Positions 27,397 through 36,246 of a DNA stretch of 54,724 nt are shown here, one piece after another. The notes under the pieces are model-generated. The model had not been told where the DNA came from, did not search any database, and was given only the letters and a program-made list of their open reading frames with translations. The number at the start of each line of letters is the position of its first letter. Position 1 is the first letter of the stretch. The DNA comes from Bacteroidales bacterium (GTDB taxonomy: Bacteria; Bacteroidota; Bacteroidia; Bacteroidales; UBA932), in contig JAFYLU010000074.1 in NCBI GenBank assembly GCA_017550025.1, positions 1 through 54,724 of the forward strand, written 5' to 3'. The position numbers and the translations under genes were made by a program.

Positions 27397-27425
27397 TTTA
27401 AAGAAATAAATTTTGATTATCTTTG
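27397..27425 (+). promoter_or_regulatory. Candidate promoter of the polyene operon
   Basis: TATCTTTG (27418-27425) matches the -7 consensus, with TTTA (27397-27400) 17 bases upstream as a weak -33. If used, the transcript has a leader of about 130 bases before fabG at 27563. The 309-base gap between 27254 and 27562 holds this and the divergent hydrolase promoter; I see no riboswitch, and the 72-residue frame in it does not look coding. Confidence 0.5.
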
Positions 27426-27562
27426 CCGATTATTTATACAAAGTGTTTTCGTCAGGCCTTCAAACAAGTCTATGTACCTGAATGAAGGAGTGAACGAATC
27501 AGCCCTGCACTTTATTATAAAACACGATGGATTGAGGGCAGATCCATATCATAAATATTAAC

Positions 27563-28291
27563 ATGAAATACGCTCTTGTTACTGGAGGTTCCAGAGGTTT
27601 AGGACGTGCTATTTGTCATAAGCTTTCACAAATGGGTATACCTGTCCTTATCAATTATCAGTCTAATCAGCAGGCTGCTGAAGAAGTCCGTGATGCAATC
27701 TGTGCAAATGGCGGCAGTGCTTCGCTTATCAGGTTTGATGTATCAGACAAGGATCAGGTTACATCCGCTCTTGAGACATGGGAGAAGGAGCATCCGGAAG
27801 ATTATATCGCTTATCTGATAAACAATGCCGGAATCCGTAGGGATAATGTTATGTTCATGATGCCCGAGGAAGACTGGCATGCGGTTATCAACACATCTCT
27901 TAACGGATTCTTCTATGTTACCCGTCAGCTTCTTCCGAAGATGATGATGCGTAAGCATGGAGGACGCATAGTAAATATGACGTCCCTTTCTGGTCTTAAG
28001 GGTATGGCAGGACAGACCAACTACAGTGCTGCCAAGGCAGCCTTGATCGGAGCTACAAAGGCTTTGGCGCAGGAGGCTGCTGCCCGTAATGTGACAGTGA
28101 ATGCTGTGGCTCCCGGATTCATCGAGACAGATATGACCAAGGATCTTCCACAGGATGAACTGAAGCATCTCGTTCCTATGAAGCGTTTTGGAAAGCCGGA
28201 AGAAGTTGCTGCACTGGTTGGATTCCTGTGCTCTGATGACGCAAGCTATATAACAGGAGAAGTAATAAGCATTAACGGAGGTCTTTATTAA
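27563..28291 (+). CDS. fabG: 3-oxoacyl-ACP reductase of the polyene cluster
   Basis: NADPH-dependent ketoreductase that reduces the beta-keto group after each chain extension. The 242-residue protein is a classical FabG: cofactor motif TGGSRGLG near residue 7, NNAGIRRDNVM near residue 88, the catalytic Ser in MTSLSGLKG, Tyr-Lys motif YSAAKAA near residue 155 and the end motif YITGEVISINGGLY. It is the first gene of the packed plus-strand operon, with the ketosynthase gene starting 3 bases after its stop. The role in this cluster rather than in primary fatty acid synthesis is inferred from position; it corresponds to the ApeQ step of aryl polyene clusters. Confidence 0.93.
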   Translation: MKYALVTGGSRGLGRAICHKLSQMGIPVLINYQSNQQAAEEVRDAICANGGSASLIRFDVSDKDQVTSALETWEKEHPEDYIAYLINNAGIRRDNVMFMMPEEDWHAVINTSLNGFFYVTRQLLPKMMMRKHGGRIVNMTSLSGLKGMAGQTNYSAAKAALIGATKALAQEAAARNVTVNAVAPGFIETDMTKDLPQDELKHLVPMKRFGKPEEVAALVGFLCSDDASYITGEVISINGGLY

Positions 28292-28294
28292 AAT

Positions 28295-29515
28295 ATGGGA
28301 AGAGTTGTAATAACCGGAATGGGCATCTGGTCATGCCTTGGTACTTCGATAGAAGAGGTAAAGGAATCATTATATAATGGTAAGTCCGGAGTCGGCATTC
28401 AGGATGAAAGGATTGCATACGGATATCAGTCTGCACTGACAGGAATTGTACCGAAACCTGTGCTTAAAGGTTTGATTGACCGTCATCTTCGTCGCGGTTT
28501 ATCAGAAGAAGCTGAATATGCATTCATGGCCAGCATTCAGGCTATGAAAATGGCAGGTATCGATCAGGAGTATCTCGATAACAATGAGGTAGGCTGTATA
28601 TTCGGCAATGACTCTTCTGCAAAGCCTGTTATTGACGCATCAAGAATCATGGACGAGAAGCATGATACAGAACTTCTCGGCCAGTCGTTCATTTTCCAGG
28701 CCATGAACTCGACAGTTACCATGAATCTCAGCACAATATTCCGTCTGAAGGGTGCTAACTTCACCATCAGTGCGGCTTGTGCGAGCGGATCACACTCGAT
28801 CGGTCTTGCATATCTTCTGATCAAGAACGGTCTGCAGAGCATGGTGCTTTGTGGTGGTGCACAGGAAGCTAATTTTGAATCAATGGCATCATTTGATGCA
28901 CTCGGAGCTTTTTCAAAGAACATGCAGGAGCCGCATAAGGCAAGTCGTCCATTCGACAAGGACAGAGACGGACTTGTTCCAAGCGGTGGTGCTGCCGCTC
29001 TCATTATCGAAGACTATGACCATGCGGTAGCTCGTGGTGCCAATATTCTTGCGGAGGTAGTCGGATATGGATTCTCATCTAACGGTACCTCTGTAATCAG
29101 TCAGCCAAGCGACGAAGGATGTTTGAGGGCAATGTCGAGAGCCATGGAAGATGCTGGCGTAAAGCCTTCTGACATCGACTATATCAATGCTCATGCGACA
29201 AGTACCAGACAGGGAGACATGTTTGAGGCAATTGCTTTGGACAAATTGTTCAGAGGTGAGCATGCATATATCTCCAGCACCAAGAGTATGACAGGACATG
29301 AGTGCTGGATGGCAGGTGCAAGTGAAGTGGTATATTCACTTATCATGATGCATAATAACTTCGTGGCACCTAATATAAATCTGGAGAATCCGGACGAGCA
29401 CGCTGCCAATTTGAATATACCTTCAAAGGCTGTCGAGACAGAGATCAATACTGTCTTGAGCAATTCATTTGGTTTCGGTGGAACAAATAGCGCGCTTGTA
29501 ATCAAGAAAGTATAG
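28295..29515 (+). CDS. Beta-ketoacyl-ACP synthase, single-domain (KS1)
   Basis: Condensing enzyme of the FabF type, 406 residues, predicted to extend the chain with malonyl-ACP. The full Cys-His-His set is visible: Cys162 in SAACASGSHS, His300 in NAHATSTRQG and His335 in MTGHECW, with the Lys just before in STKSMT. The C-terminal GFGGTNSAL loop is also intact. It lacks the C-terminal extension carried by the two other ketosynthases of the operon. It starts 3 bases after fabG and precedes an acyl carrier protein gene by 34 bases. It could be the main elongating enzyme, equivalent to ApeO or ApeR. Confidence 0.92.
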   Translation: MGRVVITGMGIWSCLGTSIEEVKESLYNGKSGVGIQDERIAYGYQSALTGIVPKPVLKGLIDRHLRRGLSEEAEYAFMASIQAMKMAGIDQEYLDNNEVGCIFGNDSSAKPVIDASRIMDEKHDTELLGQSFIFQAMNSTVTMNLSTIFRLKGANFTISAACASGSHSIGLAYLLIKNGLQSMVLCGGAQEANFESMASFDALGAFSKNMQEPHKASRPFDKDRDGLVPSGGAAALIIEDYDHAVARGANILAEVVGYGFSSNGTSVISQPSDEGCLRAMSRAMEDAGVKPSDIDYINAHATSTRQGDMFEAIALDKLFRGEHAYISSTKSMTGHECWMAGASEVVYSLIMMHNNFVAPNINLENPDEHAANLNIPSKAVETEINTVLSNSFGFGGTNSALVIKKV

Positions 29516-29549
29516 AACAATATTAATCATATTTAAATTTTTAATCGTC

Positions 29550-29792
29550 ATGAACCGTACAGAAATTGAAGCAAAAGTAAAGGATTTCCTTATTAACGAA
29601 CTTGAGATCGAGGAGGATGTGATCTTCCCGGAGGCAAAGCTTAAGGAGGATATGGGTATCGACAGTCTTGACTTCGTTGATATCGTTGTAATCGTAGAGA
29701 AGAATTTTGGCTTTAAGATCAAGGCCGAGGAGATGGTAGGTGTTGACACCTATACAAAGTTCTGCGACTATATCGAAAGCAAAATCAGTTAA
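29550..29792 (+). CDS. Acyl carrier protein 1
   Basis: Holds the growing chain as a thioester. The 80-residue acidic protein has the phosphopantetheine site GIDSLDFVD with Ser39 and the usual four-helix pattern; it starts MNRTEIEAKVKDFLINELEI. It lies between KS1 and an acyltransferase gene. No phosphopantetheinyl transferase gene is present in the window, so activation must come from an enzyme encoded elsewhere. It is one of three carrier proteins in the operon. Confidence 0.93.
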   Translation: MNRTEIEAKVKDFLINELEIEEDVIFPEAKLKEDMGIDSLDFVDIVVIVEKNFGFKIKAEEMVGVDTYTKFCDYIESKIS

Positions 29793-29795
29793 TTT

Positions 29796-30674
29796 ATGGC
29801 TCAGGGTCAGTGGGCAGGAACAACTTACGGAAATGGTTGGATGCATAAGTGTCTGATCGGTACTCTCCGTATATTGGATGTGAGACTCCTGTATTTGTTC
29901 GCATCCATATTTGTTGTCCCTGTCTGCTTGGTGTTGAATCCGAGCAGAAAGACAGCGTACAGCTATTTCCGGAACATTCACAATTATGGCAGAATCAAGG
30001 CTGCCTGGGCGACATATATAAATCATTGCAAGTTCGCCCAGGTCGTCATTGATAAGTTTGCCATGTATGCCGGCAAGAGGTTCGATGTCACCGTCGAGGG
30101 AATGGATGACTTCAACAGACTTGCATCAGGTCAGGAAGGCTTCCTGCATATGAGTTCTCATATCGGAAATTATGAGATCGCCGGATATACCCTTGTTTCA
30201 GACAGAAAGACCATCAATGCCGTCGTATATGCTCATGAGAAGGCTTCCGTCATGGAGAATCGCAATAATATGTTCACAAAGACGAACATAAGGATGATTA
30301 CTCTCAAAGAGGATATGAGCCATCTGTTTGAAATCGATCAGGCATTGTGCAATGGCGATATTGTCAGTTTCCCTACGGACCGATTCATGGGGCAGACCAA
30401 GTGCATTGAGGTTCTCTTTATGGGGAAGATGGCAAAGTTCCCGCAGGGACCCTTCAGTGTCGCGGCTATGCGTGGCTTGGATGTACTTGCCGTAAATGTG
30501 ATGAAGACCGGATTGACAAGATATAAGATCTATGTCACTCCACTTTCTTATGACAAGGAAAAGCCAAGAAAGGAACAGCTCAGACAGCTCTCTGAAGCTT
30601 ATGTTGCAGAGTTGGAAAAACGTATAACCGAGTATCCTGCTCAATGGTATAACTTCTTTGATTTTTGGAATTGA
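29796..30674 (+). CDS. LpxL/HtrB-like lysophospholipid acyltransferase
   Basis: A 292-residue membrane-associated acyltransferase of the lipid A late acyltransferase type. The catalytic His-x4-Glu motif is visible in SSHIGNYEIAGY near residue 115, and FPTDRFMGQTK near residue 190 follows the family pattern. A hydrophobic N-terminal segment (about 27-50) anchors it to the membrane. Aryl polyene clusters carry a similar enzyme, thought to join the finished polyene to a lipid or glycolipid. It starts 4 bases after the carrier protein stop, and its own stop overlaps the next start (TGATG). Confidence 0.88.
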   Translation: MAQGQWAGTTYGNGWMHKCLIGTLRILDVRLLYLFASIFVVPVCLVLNPSRKTAYSYFRNIHNYGRIKAAWATYINHCKFAQVVIDKFAMYAGKRFDVTVEGMDDFNRLASGQEGFLHMSSHIGNYEIAGYTLVSDRKTINAVVYAHEKASVMENRNNMFTKTNIRMITLKEDMSHLFEIDQALCNGDIVSFPTDRFMGQTKCIEVLFMGKMAKFPQGPFSVAAMRGLDVLAVNVMKTGLTRYKIYVTPLSYDKEKPRKEQLRQLSEAYVAELEKRITEYPAQWYNFFDFWN

Positions 30675-31126
30675 TGGATTCAGTAACATTTTCTGAAGAA
30701 TATCTTCGCTCGATTGATGTACATACGGTTCTTCCACAGCAGGAGCCGTTTGTCATGGTAGGCAATCTGATAGCATTTACATCAGATGCGTCGACTACGG
30801 AGACAGTCATCAGCGACACAAACATATTTGTCGACAACGGGTATTTTTCCCCTTCAGGCATGATGGAAAACATTGCACAGACCTGTGCCGCCAGAGTAGG
30901 ATTCTACAATAAGTATGTCCTTCATAAGGATGTTCAGGTGGGATTTATCGGTGCTGTCCGAAATTATGTCATCAATGAACTGCCTGCAGCAGGAACGACC
31001 ATACATACGGAGGTGGATATCCTTCAGGATATATTTGGAATGACGCTGGCAAATGCCCGGGTTGTTTCCGGAGACAAGGTCTATGCTACAGCCGAGATAA
31101 AGTTGTCTGTCAGAAACGTTGAATAA
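30674..31126 (+). CDS. ApeP-like hot-dog dehydratase
   Basis: A 150-residue hot-dog fold protein similar to the ApeP-type 3-hydroxyacyl-ACP dehydratases of aryl polyene clusters. Near residue 20 it has LPQQEPFVMVGN, and near residue 60 GYFSPSGMMENIAQTCAA, where the classical FabZ HFPGHP His is absent, as in ApeP-like proteins. These work with ApeI to form the double bonds. I chose the ATG at 30674, overlapping the previous stop, over an upstream TTG. It ends just before the thioesterase gene. Confidence 0.8.
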   Translation: MDSVTFSEEYLRSIDVHTVLPQQEPFVMVGNLIAFTSDASTTETVISDTNIFVDNGYFSPSGMMENIAQTCAARVGFYNKYVLHKDVQVGFIGAVRNYVINELPAAGTTIHTEVDILQDIFGMTLANARVVSGDKVYATAEIKLSVRNVE

Positions 31127-31130
31127 GCAT

Positions 31131-31559
31131 ATGGATACAGGTATTCTGCTTACTGCCGAGAAGCAGTTTGAAGTCAGATTCAGTGAGGTTGATATGATGA
31201 ATGTCGTATGGCATGGGTCATATCCTCTTTATCTGGAAGATGCCAGGGAGACTTTCGGTATCGTCCATGGCCTGTCTTATAATATGTATATCAATGAAAA
31301 CGTATTTGTTCCTATAGTCAAGATGGACATCAATTACAAGCGTCCGCTCACCTATGGAATGAAACCGGTCATCAAGATTACATATAAGCCCACAGAGGCT
31401 GCCAAGGTTATTTTTGATTATGAAATATATGACCCGAATGATGGTACAGTATTCATCACTGCCCGAACAATTCAGGTTTTCATGGACAGAAATTATCAGC
31501 TATTGTGGGATAGCCCCGAATTTTATACAAACTGGAAAAGGTCTGTCGGACTGATATGA
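31131..31559 (+). CDS. 4HBT (YbgC/FadM-like) acyl thioesterase
   Basis: A 142-residue hot-dog protein of the 4-hydroxybenzoyl-CoA thioesterase family. The signature VRFSEVDMMNVVWHGSYPLYLEDARE, where Asp and the following His/Glu are active-site positions, lies at about residues 15-40. Such thioesterases release chains from carrier proteins and are regular members of aryl polyene clusters. The ATG at 31131 is preferred to the TTG at 31119, which lies inside the previous gene. Its stop overlaps the next start (ATGA). Confidence 0.85.
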   Translation: MDTGILLTAEKQFEVRFSEVDMMNVVWHGSYPLYLEDARETFGIVHGLSYNMYINENVFVPIVKMDINYKRPLTYGMKPVIKITYKPTEAAKVIFDYEIYDPNDGTVFITARTIQVFMDRNYQLLWDSPEFYTNWKRSVGLI

Positions 31560-33253
31560 TAAAGGTTCTCTCTACGAATATCACATCACCTTTAGGGTTC
31601 ACAACGAAGGAGAACTACCAATCTCTCAAGAATGGTAGGTCTGCTTTGAGTGTGTATCATGACTGGAAGGGAGTGCCTTCATTGTTTACCGCGTCGCTCT
31701 TTAATGAAGATCAGGAGAAACAGCTTGAGAGAGAGGGATTTACCAGATTCGAGTCCATGGCGATATACTCTATCCTGGAGGCCATCTCACACACGGACGT
31801 TGATGTCAGCTCCGAGAGGACAGGACTTGTAATCAGCACTACAAAGGCCAATGTGGAAGAACTCTCTTCTTCACCGGATACTGATGGGGATTATCGTGGA
31901 CCAGGACAATCAGCTGTAAAAATTGCAAGAGCCCTAGGCTTTACGACTGATCCGATTGTCGTATGCAATGCATGCATATCGGGTGTGACGGCACAGGTCC
32001 TGGCTGACAGGCTGATTTCAGGCGGCAGCTATGATACTATGGTTGTCTGCGGCGCTGATTGTCAGAGTGTATTTGTTGTGGCCGGATTCATGTCATTCAA
32101 ATCCTTATCGCCATACGAATGCAGGCCTTTTGACATAGAGCGTCTCGGACTCAACCTCGGAGAAGCAGCTGCAACGATTGTATTCGGGAAGGTAAGTGCA
32201 ACTGATGCAGACAAGACCTCTTGGAAGCTTGTTGCCGGCAGTCTGAATAATGATGCCTATCATGTCAGCGCCCCTTCTCCTGATGGAGACGGAACATACC
32301 GTGCTGCGAGAAGTATTCTGGAGCATGTCAGGCCCGAGTCATTGGCTACAGTCAGCGTCCATGGAACGGCTACGATGTTCAATGACCAGATGGAGTCGAA
32401 AGCCATCGAGAGAGCTCAACTGTCCGATGTGCCTGTTTCTGCTTTGAAAGGATATTACGGCCACACGCTTGGTGCTGCCGGTGTCCTTGAAACCATCATT
32501 ACGATGGAAGCCACGGATGACGGCATTGTCCTTCCGGTAAGGGGATATTCTGAAATCGGAGTCAGCGGCAGAGTGAATATCAGCGATCAATGCAGAAATA
32601 CCGGAAAGACGTCCTTTATCAAACTGATATCAGGCTTCGGAGGATGCAATGGAGCTGTTGCATTTGCCAAGACTTCAGGAGCAGTATTGCCGCAGCCGCA
32701 TAAGGATATACATACATTGAGTACTGTAAGGATTTCTCCATCCTCATTGGTGATTGACGGCGAAGTCCAGGAAGTTTCTTCAACAGGAAGGGCTCTTCTT
32801 ACGGAAATATACAAGACATATATCGGGGATTATCCAAAGTTCCATAAGATGGATGTCTTTACCAAAGTAGCATTCCTGGCAGCTGATATCCTTGCTCAAC
32901 GCACTCGGGATCATCGGGATGAAGAACGTGCTGTAATCCTTTTCAACAGTTCTTCGTCAATTGTCGCCGACAGAAAGCATATAGCGACCTTTGAGAGAGA
33001 AGGTGAGTTCTATCCGAGTCCTTCTGTGTTCCTGTACACATTACCGAATATAGTGACTGGAGAGATATCGATACGGCATGGGTACAAGGGCGAAACATCA
33101 CTATATATCATTGATGGATATAACGAGCAGATAATAAACAAAATAGTCGAAACCACCTTTTTACAGTCTCCTGTCAGGACAATGATGACCGGATGGGTTG
33201 ACTGCAGGTCGGAAGACGACTTTGAAGCAAATCTAAAGTTAGTAACAATATAA
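31556..33253 (+). CDS. Ketosynthase with C-terminal KS-like extension (KS2)
   Basis: A 565-residue protein, about 160 longer than a normal ketosynthase. Residues 1-385 form a KS domain with Cys140 (CNACISG), His269 (SVHGTATM) and His303 (GYYGHTLGAAG), so the condensing set is complete. Residues about 390-565 form a second unit whose AVILFNSSSSIVADRKH and PSPSVFLYTLPNIVTGEIS segments look like the front half of another thiolase fold, as in the ketosynthase N-terminal-like family used by chain length factors. I infer a fused partner domain that may set chain length or hold the starter. It lies 11 bases before ACP2. Confidence 0.85.
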   Translation: MIKVLSTNITSPLGFTTKENYQSLKNGRSALSVYHDWKGVPSLFTASLFNEDQEKQLEREGFTRFESMAIYSILEAISHTDVDVSSERTGLVISTTKANVEELSSSPDTDGDYRGPGQSAVKIARALGFTTDPIVVCNACISGVTAQVLADRLISGGSYDTMVVCGADCQSVFVVAGFMSFKSLSPYECRPFDIERLGLNLGEAAATIVFGKVSATDADKTSWKLVAGSLNNDAYHVSAPSPDGDGTYRAARSILEHVRPESLATVSVHGTATMFNDQMESKAIERAQLSDVPVSALKGYYGHTLGAAGVLETIITMEATDDGIVLPVRGYSEIGVSGRVNISDQCRNTGKTSFIKLISGFGGCNGAVAFAKTSGAVLPQPHKDIHTLSTVRISPSSLVIDGEVQEVSSTGRALLTEIYKTYIGDYPKFHKMDVFTKVAFLAADILAQRTRDHRDEERAVILFNSSSSIVADRKHIATFEREGEFYPSPSVFLYTLPNIVTGEISIRHGYKGETSLYIIDGYNEQIINKIVETTFLQSPVRTMMTGWVDCRSEDDFEANLKLVTI

Positions 33254-33264
33254 TTTAAGAAACT

Positions 33265-33522
33265 ATGAATGAATTGATACAGACTCTCAAAGAGCAGATC
33301 ATTGACGCTCTTAACCTTGAAGAAATCACACCGGCAGACATTGAAAATGATGCTCCTCTTTTCGGAGCCGGTCTCGGTCTTGATTCTATTGATGCATTGG
33401 AGCTTATAGTGATTCTTGACAGATATTATGGAATCAAGCTTGCGAATCCTGCAGAAGGCAAGGAAATCTTCAAGAGTGTCAGCTCTATTGCTGATTATGT
33501 AGCAAAGAACAGAACAAAATAA
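33265..33522 (+). CDS. Acyl carrier protein 2
   Basis: An 85-residue acyl carrier protein. The phosphopantetheine site is GLGLDSIDALELIV with Ser41; helix II and the ILDRYYGIKL segment are typical. The gene sits between the two extended ketosynthases, and its stop overlaps the start of KS3 by one base (TAATG), which suggests that it serves these enzymes. It differs clearly from carrier proteins 1 and 3, so the three are not recent copies. Confidence 0.93.
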   Translation: MNELIQTLKEQIIDALNLEEITPADIENDAPLFGAGLGLDSIDALELIVILDRYYGIKLANPAEGKEIFKSVSSIADYVAKNRTK

Positions 33523-35270
33523 TGAACAATACCATATCGGTAACAGGTCTGGGCATCATTTGCTCCATCGGTAACAATGCTGATTCTGTCCTTGACTCCC
33601 TTCTTAAAAGAAAGTCAGGTGTAGGACCTATGAAATACCTGCAGTCAAAGCACTCATATCTTCCTGTCGGAGAAGTACAGCTGTCTAATGACCAGATGAA
33701 GGATATCCTTGGCATCAAGGATGAGACTCCGATGAGCCGTACAACCCTTATGGGTGCGATAGCGATCAGACAGGCTCTTGAGCACGCTGGCATTACAGTA
33801 GAAGACCTTGATGGGAAAAGAGTAGCCCTTATATCCGGTACTACAGTCGGCGGCATGGACCTGACTGAAAATTACTACGAGCAGATGAAGACCGATGATT
33901 CATTGCTTTATCTGCCGAAGAGCAATGAATGCGGTAAGAGTACAGAAGAGATGGCTGAAATAATCGGCCTGAAAAATGTTCAGACATGTACTATATCTAC
34001 TGCATGCTCGTCGGCTCTCAACTCTATTATCCTTGGCTCTGAAATGCTTAAAAGAGATGAGGTCGATCTGGTGATTGCAGGTGGTTCGGAAGCATTGAGC
34101 AGATTCCATCTCAATGGATTCAATACCTTGATGATACTTGACAAGGAACAGTGCCGTCCGTTCGATGATACAAGAGCCGGCCTGAACCTTGGCGAAGGAG
34201 CTGCATTTGTCATACTCGAGAAGAATTCATCACATAGCCTTGCCTATGTTGCAGGATATGGAAACAGATGCGATGCGTTCCACCAGACTGCTTCTTCAGA
34301 AAATGGTGAGGGAGCATATCTGGCAATGAAGGATGCACTTGAAATGGCCGGACTTCAGCCTGGGGATATACAGTATGTAAATGCGCATGGAACCGGTACT
34401 CCGAATAATGATATAACCGAAAGTCAGTCTCTCAAACGTATTTTTGGCGAGAGCATGCCTGAGGTTTCGAGTACGAAGGCCTTTACAGGGCATACGACAT
34501 CTGCATCGGGATCTATCGAGACTGTTATCTGTATACTTGCTATGCAGAATAACTTTACGCCGGCCAATCTTGGATGGCAGAATAAGATCGAGGGTGGCAT
34601 AGTGCCTACATCAGGCAAAGAGAACGTCGTCCTTGAGAATGTCATATGTAATTCTTTCGGATTTGGTGGTAACGACTCCTCTATGGTAATCAGTAAGTCT
34701 GCACCAGCATCATCTGAAGAGATTGTGCCGGATCATTCTTATAAGATCGTTGCAGAAGAGACAGTTACAGATGTCGAAGTTCTGAAAGAACTGAAGGAAT
34801 TCGTATCTCCAATGGAGTCAAGGAGAATGGGCAAGTTGATGAAGGCTGCACATCTGACTTCACTCCGAGCTTTGAAGAAGGCAGGCATTGAATGTCCGGA
34901 TGCGATTATTACCGCGACTTCACGCGGTATGCTTGAGATCAGCCTCCAGTTCCTGGATGACATCACAGCATTTGGTGAGGAGCTGCTCAAGCCTACATTG
35001 TTCATGCAGAGTACGCACAATACCCTCAGCTCGGCTATCGCTATCCGTACGAAATGCCATGGATACAATACGACATACTCCCATGGTGATGAATCTTTTG
35101 AATGGGCTATGCGGGACGCCGTGAGACTGATCCAGACCGGTAAGGTGAATTCTGTTCTTGTAGGCTCATTTGATGAGTCGACCCCATCCTTTTCAATGAT
35201 TGCGGAAAGGTCAGGTGAACAGGCCCCACAGGAGATATTTGCAAAAGCAATAGTGTTAGTTAAGGAATAG
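33522..35270 (+). CDS. Ketosynthase with C-terminal KS-like extension (KS3)
   Basis: A 582-residue protein with the same two-part build as KS2. Residues 1-395 form a FabF-like ketosynthase with Cys162 (STACSSALNS), His289 (NAHGTGTPNND) and His324 (FTGHTTSASGS). Residues about 400-582 form a second thiolase-like half with DAIITATSRGMLEIS, MQSTHNTLSSAIAI and YSHGDESFEWAM, which recall the ketosynthase N-terminal-like family. All catalytic residues of the first part are intact; the extension has no Cys at the expected place. It starts within the stop of ACP2 and ends 3 bases before the EamA-like gene. Confidence 0.86.
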   Translation: MNNTISVTGLGIICSIGNNADSVLDSLLKRKSGVGPMKYLQSKHSYLPVGEVQLSNDQMKDILGIKDETPMSRTTLMGAIAIRQALEHAGITVEDLDGKRVALISGTTVGGMDLTENYYEQMKTDDSLLYLPKSNECGKSTEEMAEIIGLKNVQTCTISTACSSALNSIILGSEMLKRDEVDLVIAGGSEALSRFHLNGFNTLMILDKEQCRPFDDTRAGLNLGEGAAFVILEKNSSHSLAYVAGYGNRCDAFHQTASSENGEGAYLAMKDALEMAGLQPGDIQYVNAHGTGTPNNDITESQSLKRIFGESMPEVSSTKAFTGHTTSASGSIETVICILAMQNNFTPANLGWQNKIEGGIVPTSGKENVVLENVICNSFGFGGNDSSMVISKSAPASSEEIVPDHSYKIVAEETVTDVEVLKELKEFVSPMESRRMGKLMKAAHLTSLRALKKAGIECPDAIITATSRGMLEISLQFLDDITAFGEELLKPTLFMQSTHNTLSSAIAIRTKCHGYNTTYSHGDESFEWAMRDAVRLIQTGKVNSVLVGSFDESTPSFSMIAERSGEQAPQEIFAKAIVLVKE

Positions 35271-35273
35271 TAT

Positions 35274-35624
35274 ATGCCACTTATTATTTTAGCGATAATC
35301 CAGAGTCTTCTGCTGGCCGGCGGACAGGTCTTGCTTAAGTTTGCCCTTGCCAGGATGCTTCCGTTTTCCATGAGCTGGGACTTTTGGAAATCCGTTTTCG
35401 CCAACTGGCAGTTTGCCGCATGTGGACTATGCTACGGAGCCGGAAGCATCCTCTGGTTCTATATTGTGAAGAATTATCCTTTCAGCATGGCATATCCTCT
35501 TGTCTCCTTGAGTTACGTCTTCGGAATGATCGCTGCAATAGTGTTTTTCAATGAGACCGTCGATCTTATGAAATGGATCGGAGTATTGTTGATTATGGCG
35601 GGCTGTTATTTTATAGCAAGATGA
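35274..35624 (+). CDS. Small EamA/SMR-like membrane protein
   Basis: A 116-residue protein of four membrane helices (about 3-25, 40-62, 70-90, 95-115), the size of an SMR-type transporter or an ArnE-like flippase subunit. Motifs are GGQVLLKFALARM near residue 17 and YPFSMAYPLVSLSYVFGMIAA near residue 69. ArnE-like proteins flip lipid-linked sugars, so a role in moving a polyene lipid intermediate is possible. It works either as a homodimer or with an unknown partner. Its stop overlaps the start of the LolA-like gene. Confidence 0.75.
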   Translation: MPLIILAIIQSLLLAGGQVLLKFALARMLPFSMSWDFWKSVFANWQFAACGLCYGAGSILWFYIVKNYPFSMAYPLVSLSYVFGMIAAIVFFNETVDLMKWIGVLLIMAGCYFIAR

Positions 35625-36244
35625 TGAAGAAATACTTTATTTTATTTGTCTTGAGTCTGCTTCCGCTCCTTGGATCAGCACAGTCGCTGCAGCAGTCAGA
35701 TATGATTGAGCAGATCAACAAGGCCAGTGCCGGGATGCAGAGTCTCCAATGTGACTTCGTCCAGACAAAGTTTCTGAATATCCTTGATGACAAGATGGTG
35801 TCAAAGGGTAAGATGTATTACCAGCAGGCTGATAAGCTCAGGTGGGAATATACAAGCCCATATGCCTACACATTCATCCTGAACCAGAACCAGGTCCTGC
35901 TGAAGAATGACAGCAGGTCTGACGTAATAGACGTTAACCAGAACAGGATATTCAAGGAAATTGCCAGGATGATGATGAACAGCATTGTAGGAAACTGCCT
36001 CAGTGATGAGAAGTCTTTCAGAACTACAGTAGAAGTGTCCGGCAGTGATTGGGTCGCTACTCTGATTCCTTTGAAGAGGGATATGAAGCAGATGTGGAAC
36101 AAGCTGATCCTTCATATCAGGCCTGACATGAAGGTTGTGTACAAGGTGGAAATGCATGAGCCTTCCGGAGATTATACAATCATAGATCTGATTGATATCA
36201 GAACTGATGAGAAGATAAGTCCGGAGGTCTTTGATATCAATTGA
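35621..36244 (+). CDS. LolA-like outer membrane lipoprotein carrier
   Basis: A periplasmic LolA/LolB-fold protein of 207 residues. A signal peptide (MMKKYFILFVLSLLPLLGSA) precedes a half-barrel domain with LQCDFVQTKFLNILDDKMVSKG and LRWEYTSPYAYTFILNQNQV, the usual LolA pattern that binds acyl chains. Aryl polyene clusters carry LolA-like proteins, presumed to move the lipid-linked polyene through the periplasm. Tandem ATGs at 35621 and 35624 are both possible; the first overlaps the previous stop by four bases. Confidence 0.85.
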   Translation: MMKKYFILFVLSLLPLLGSAQSLQQSDMIEQINKASAGMQSLQCDFVQTKFLNILDDKMVSKGKMYYQQADKLRWEYTSPYAYTFILNQNQVLLKNDSRSDVIDVNQNRIFKEIARMMMNSIVGNCLSDEKSFRTTVEVSGSDWVATLIPLKRDMKQMWNKLILHIRPDMKVVYKVEMHEPSGDYTIIDLIDIRTDEKISPEVFDIN

Positions 36245-36246
36245 TT

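Noticed and set aside
27343-27561. 72-residue open frame upstream of fabG
   Set aside because: It spans the -7 element and leader of the operon, has no recognisable pattern and no start context; treated as non-coding.
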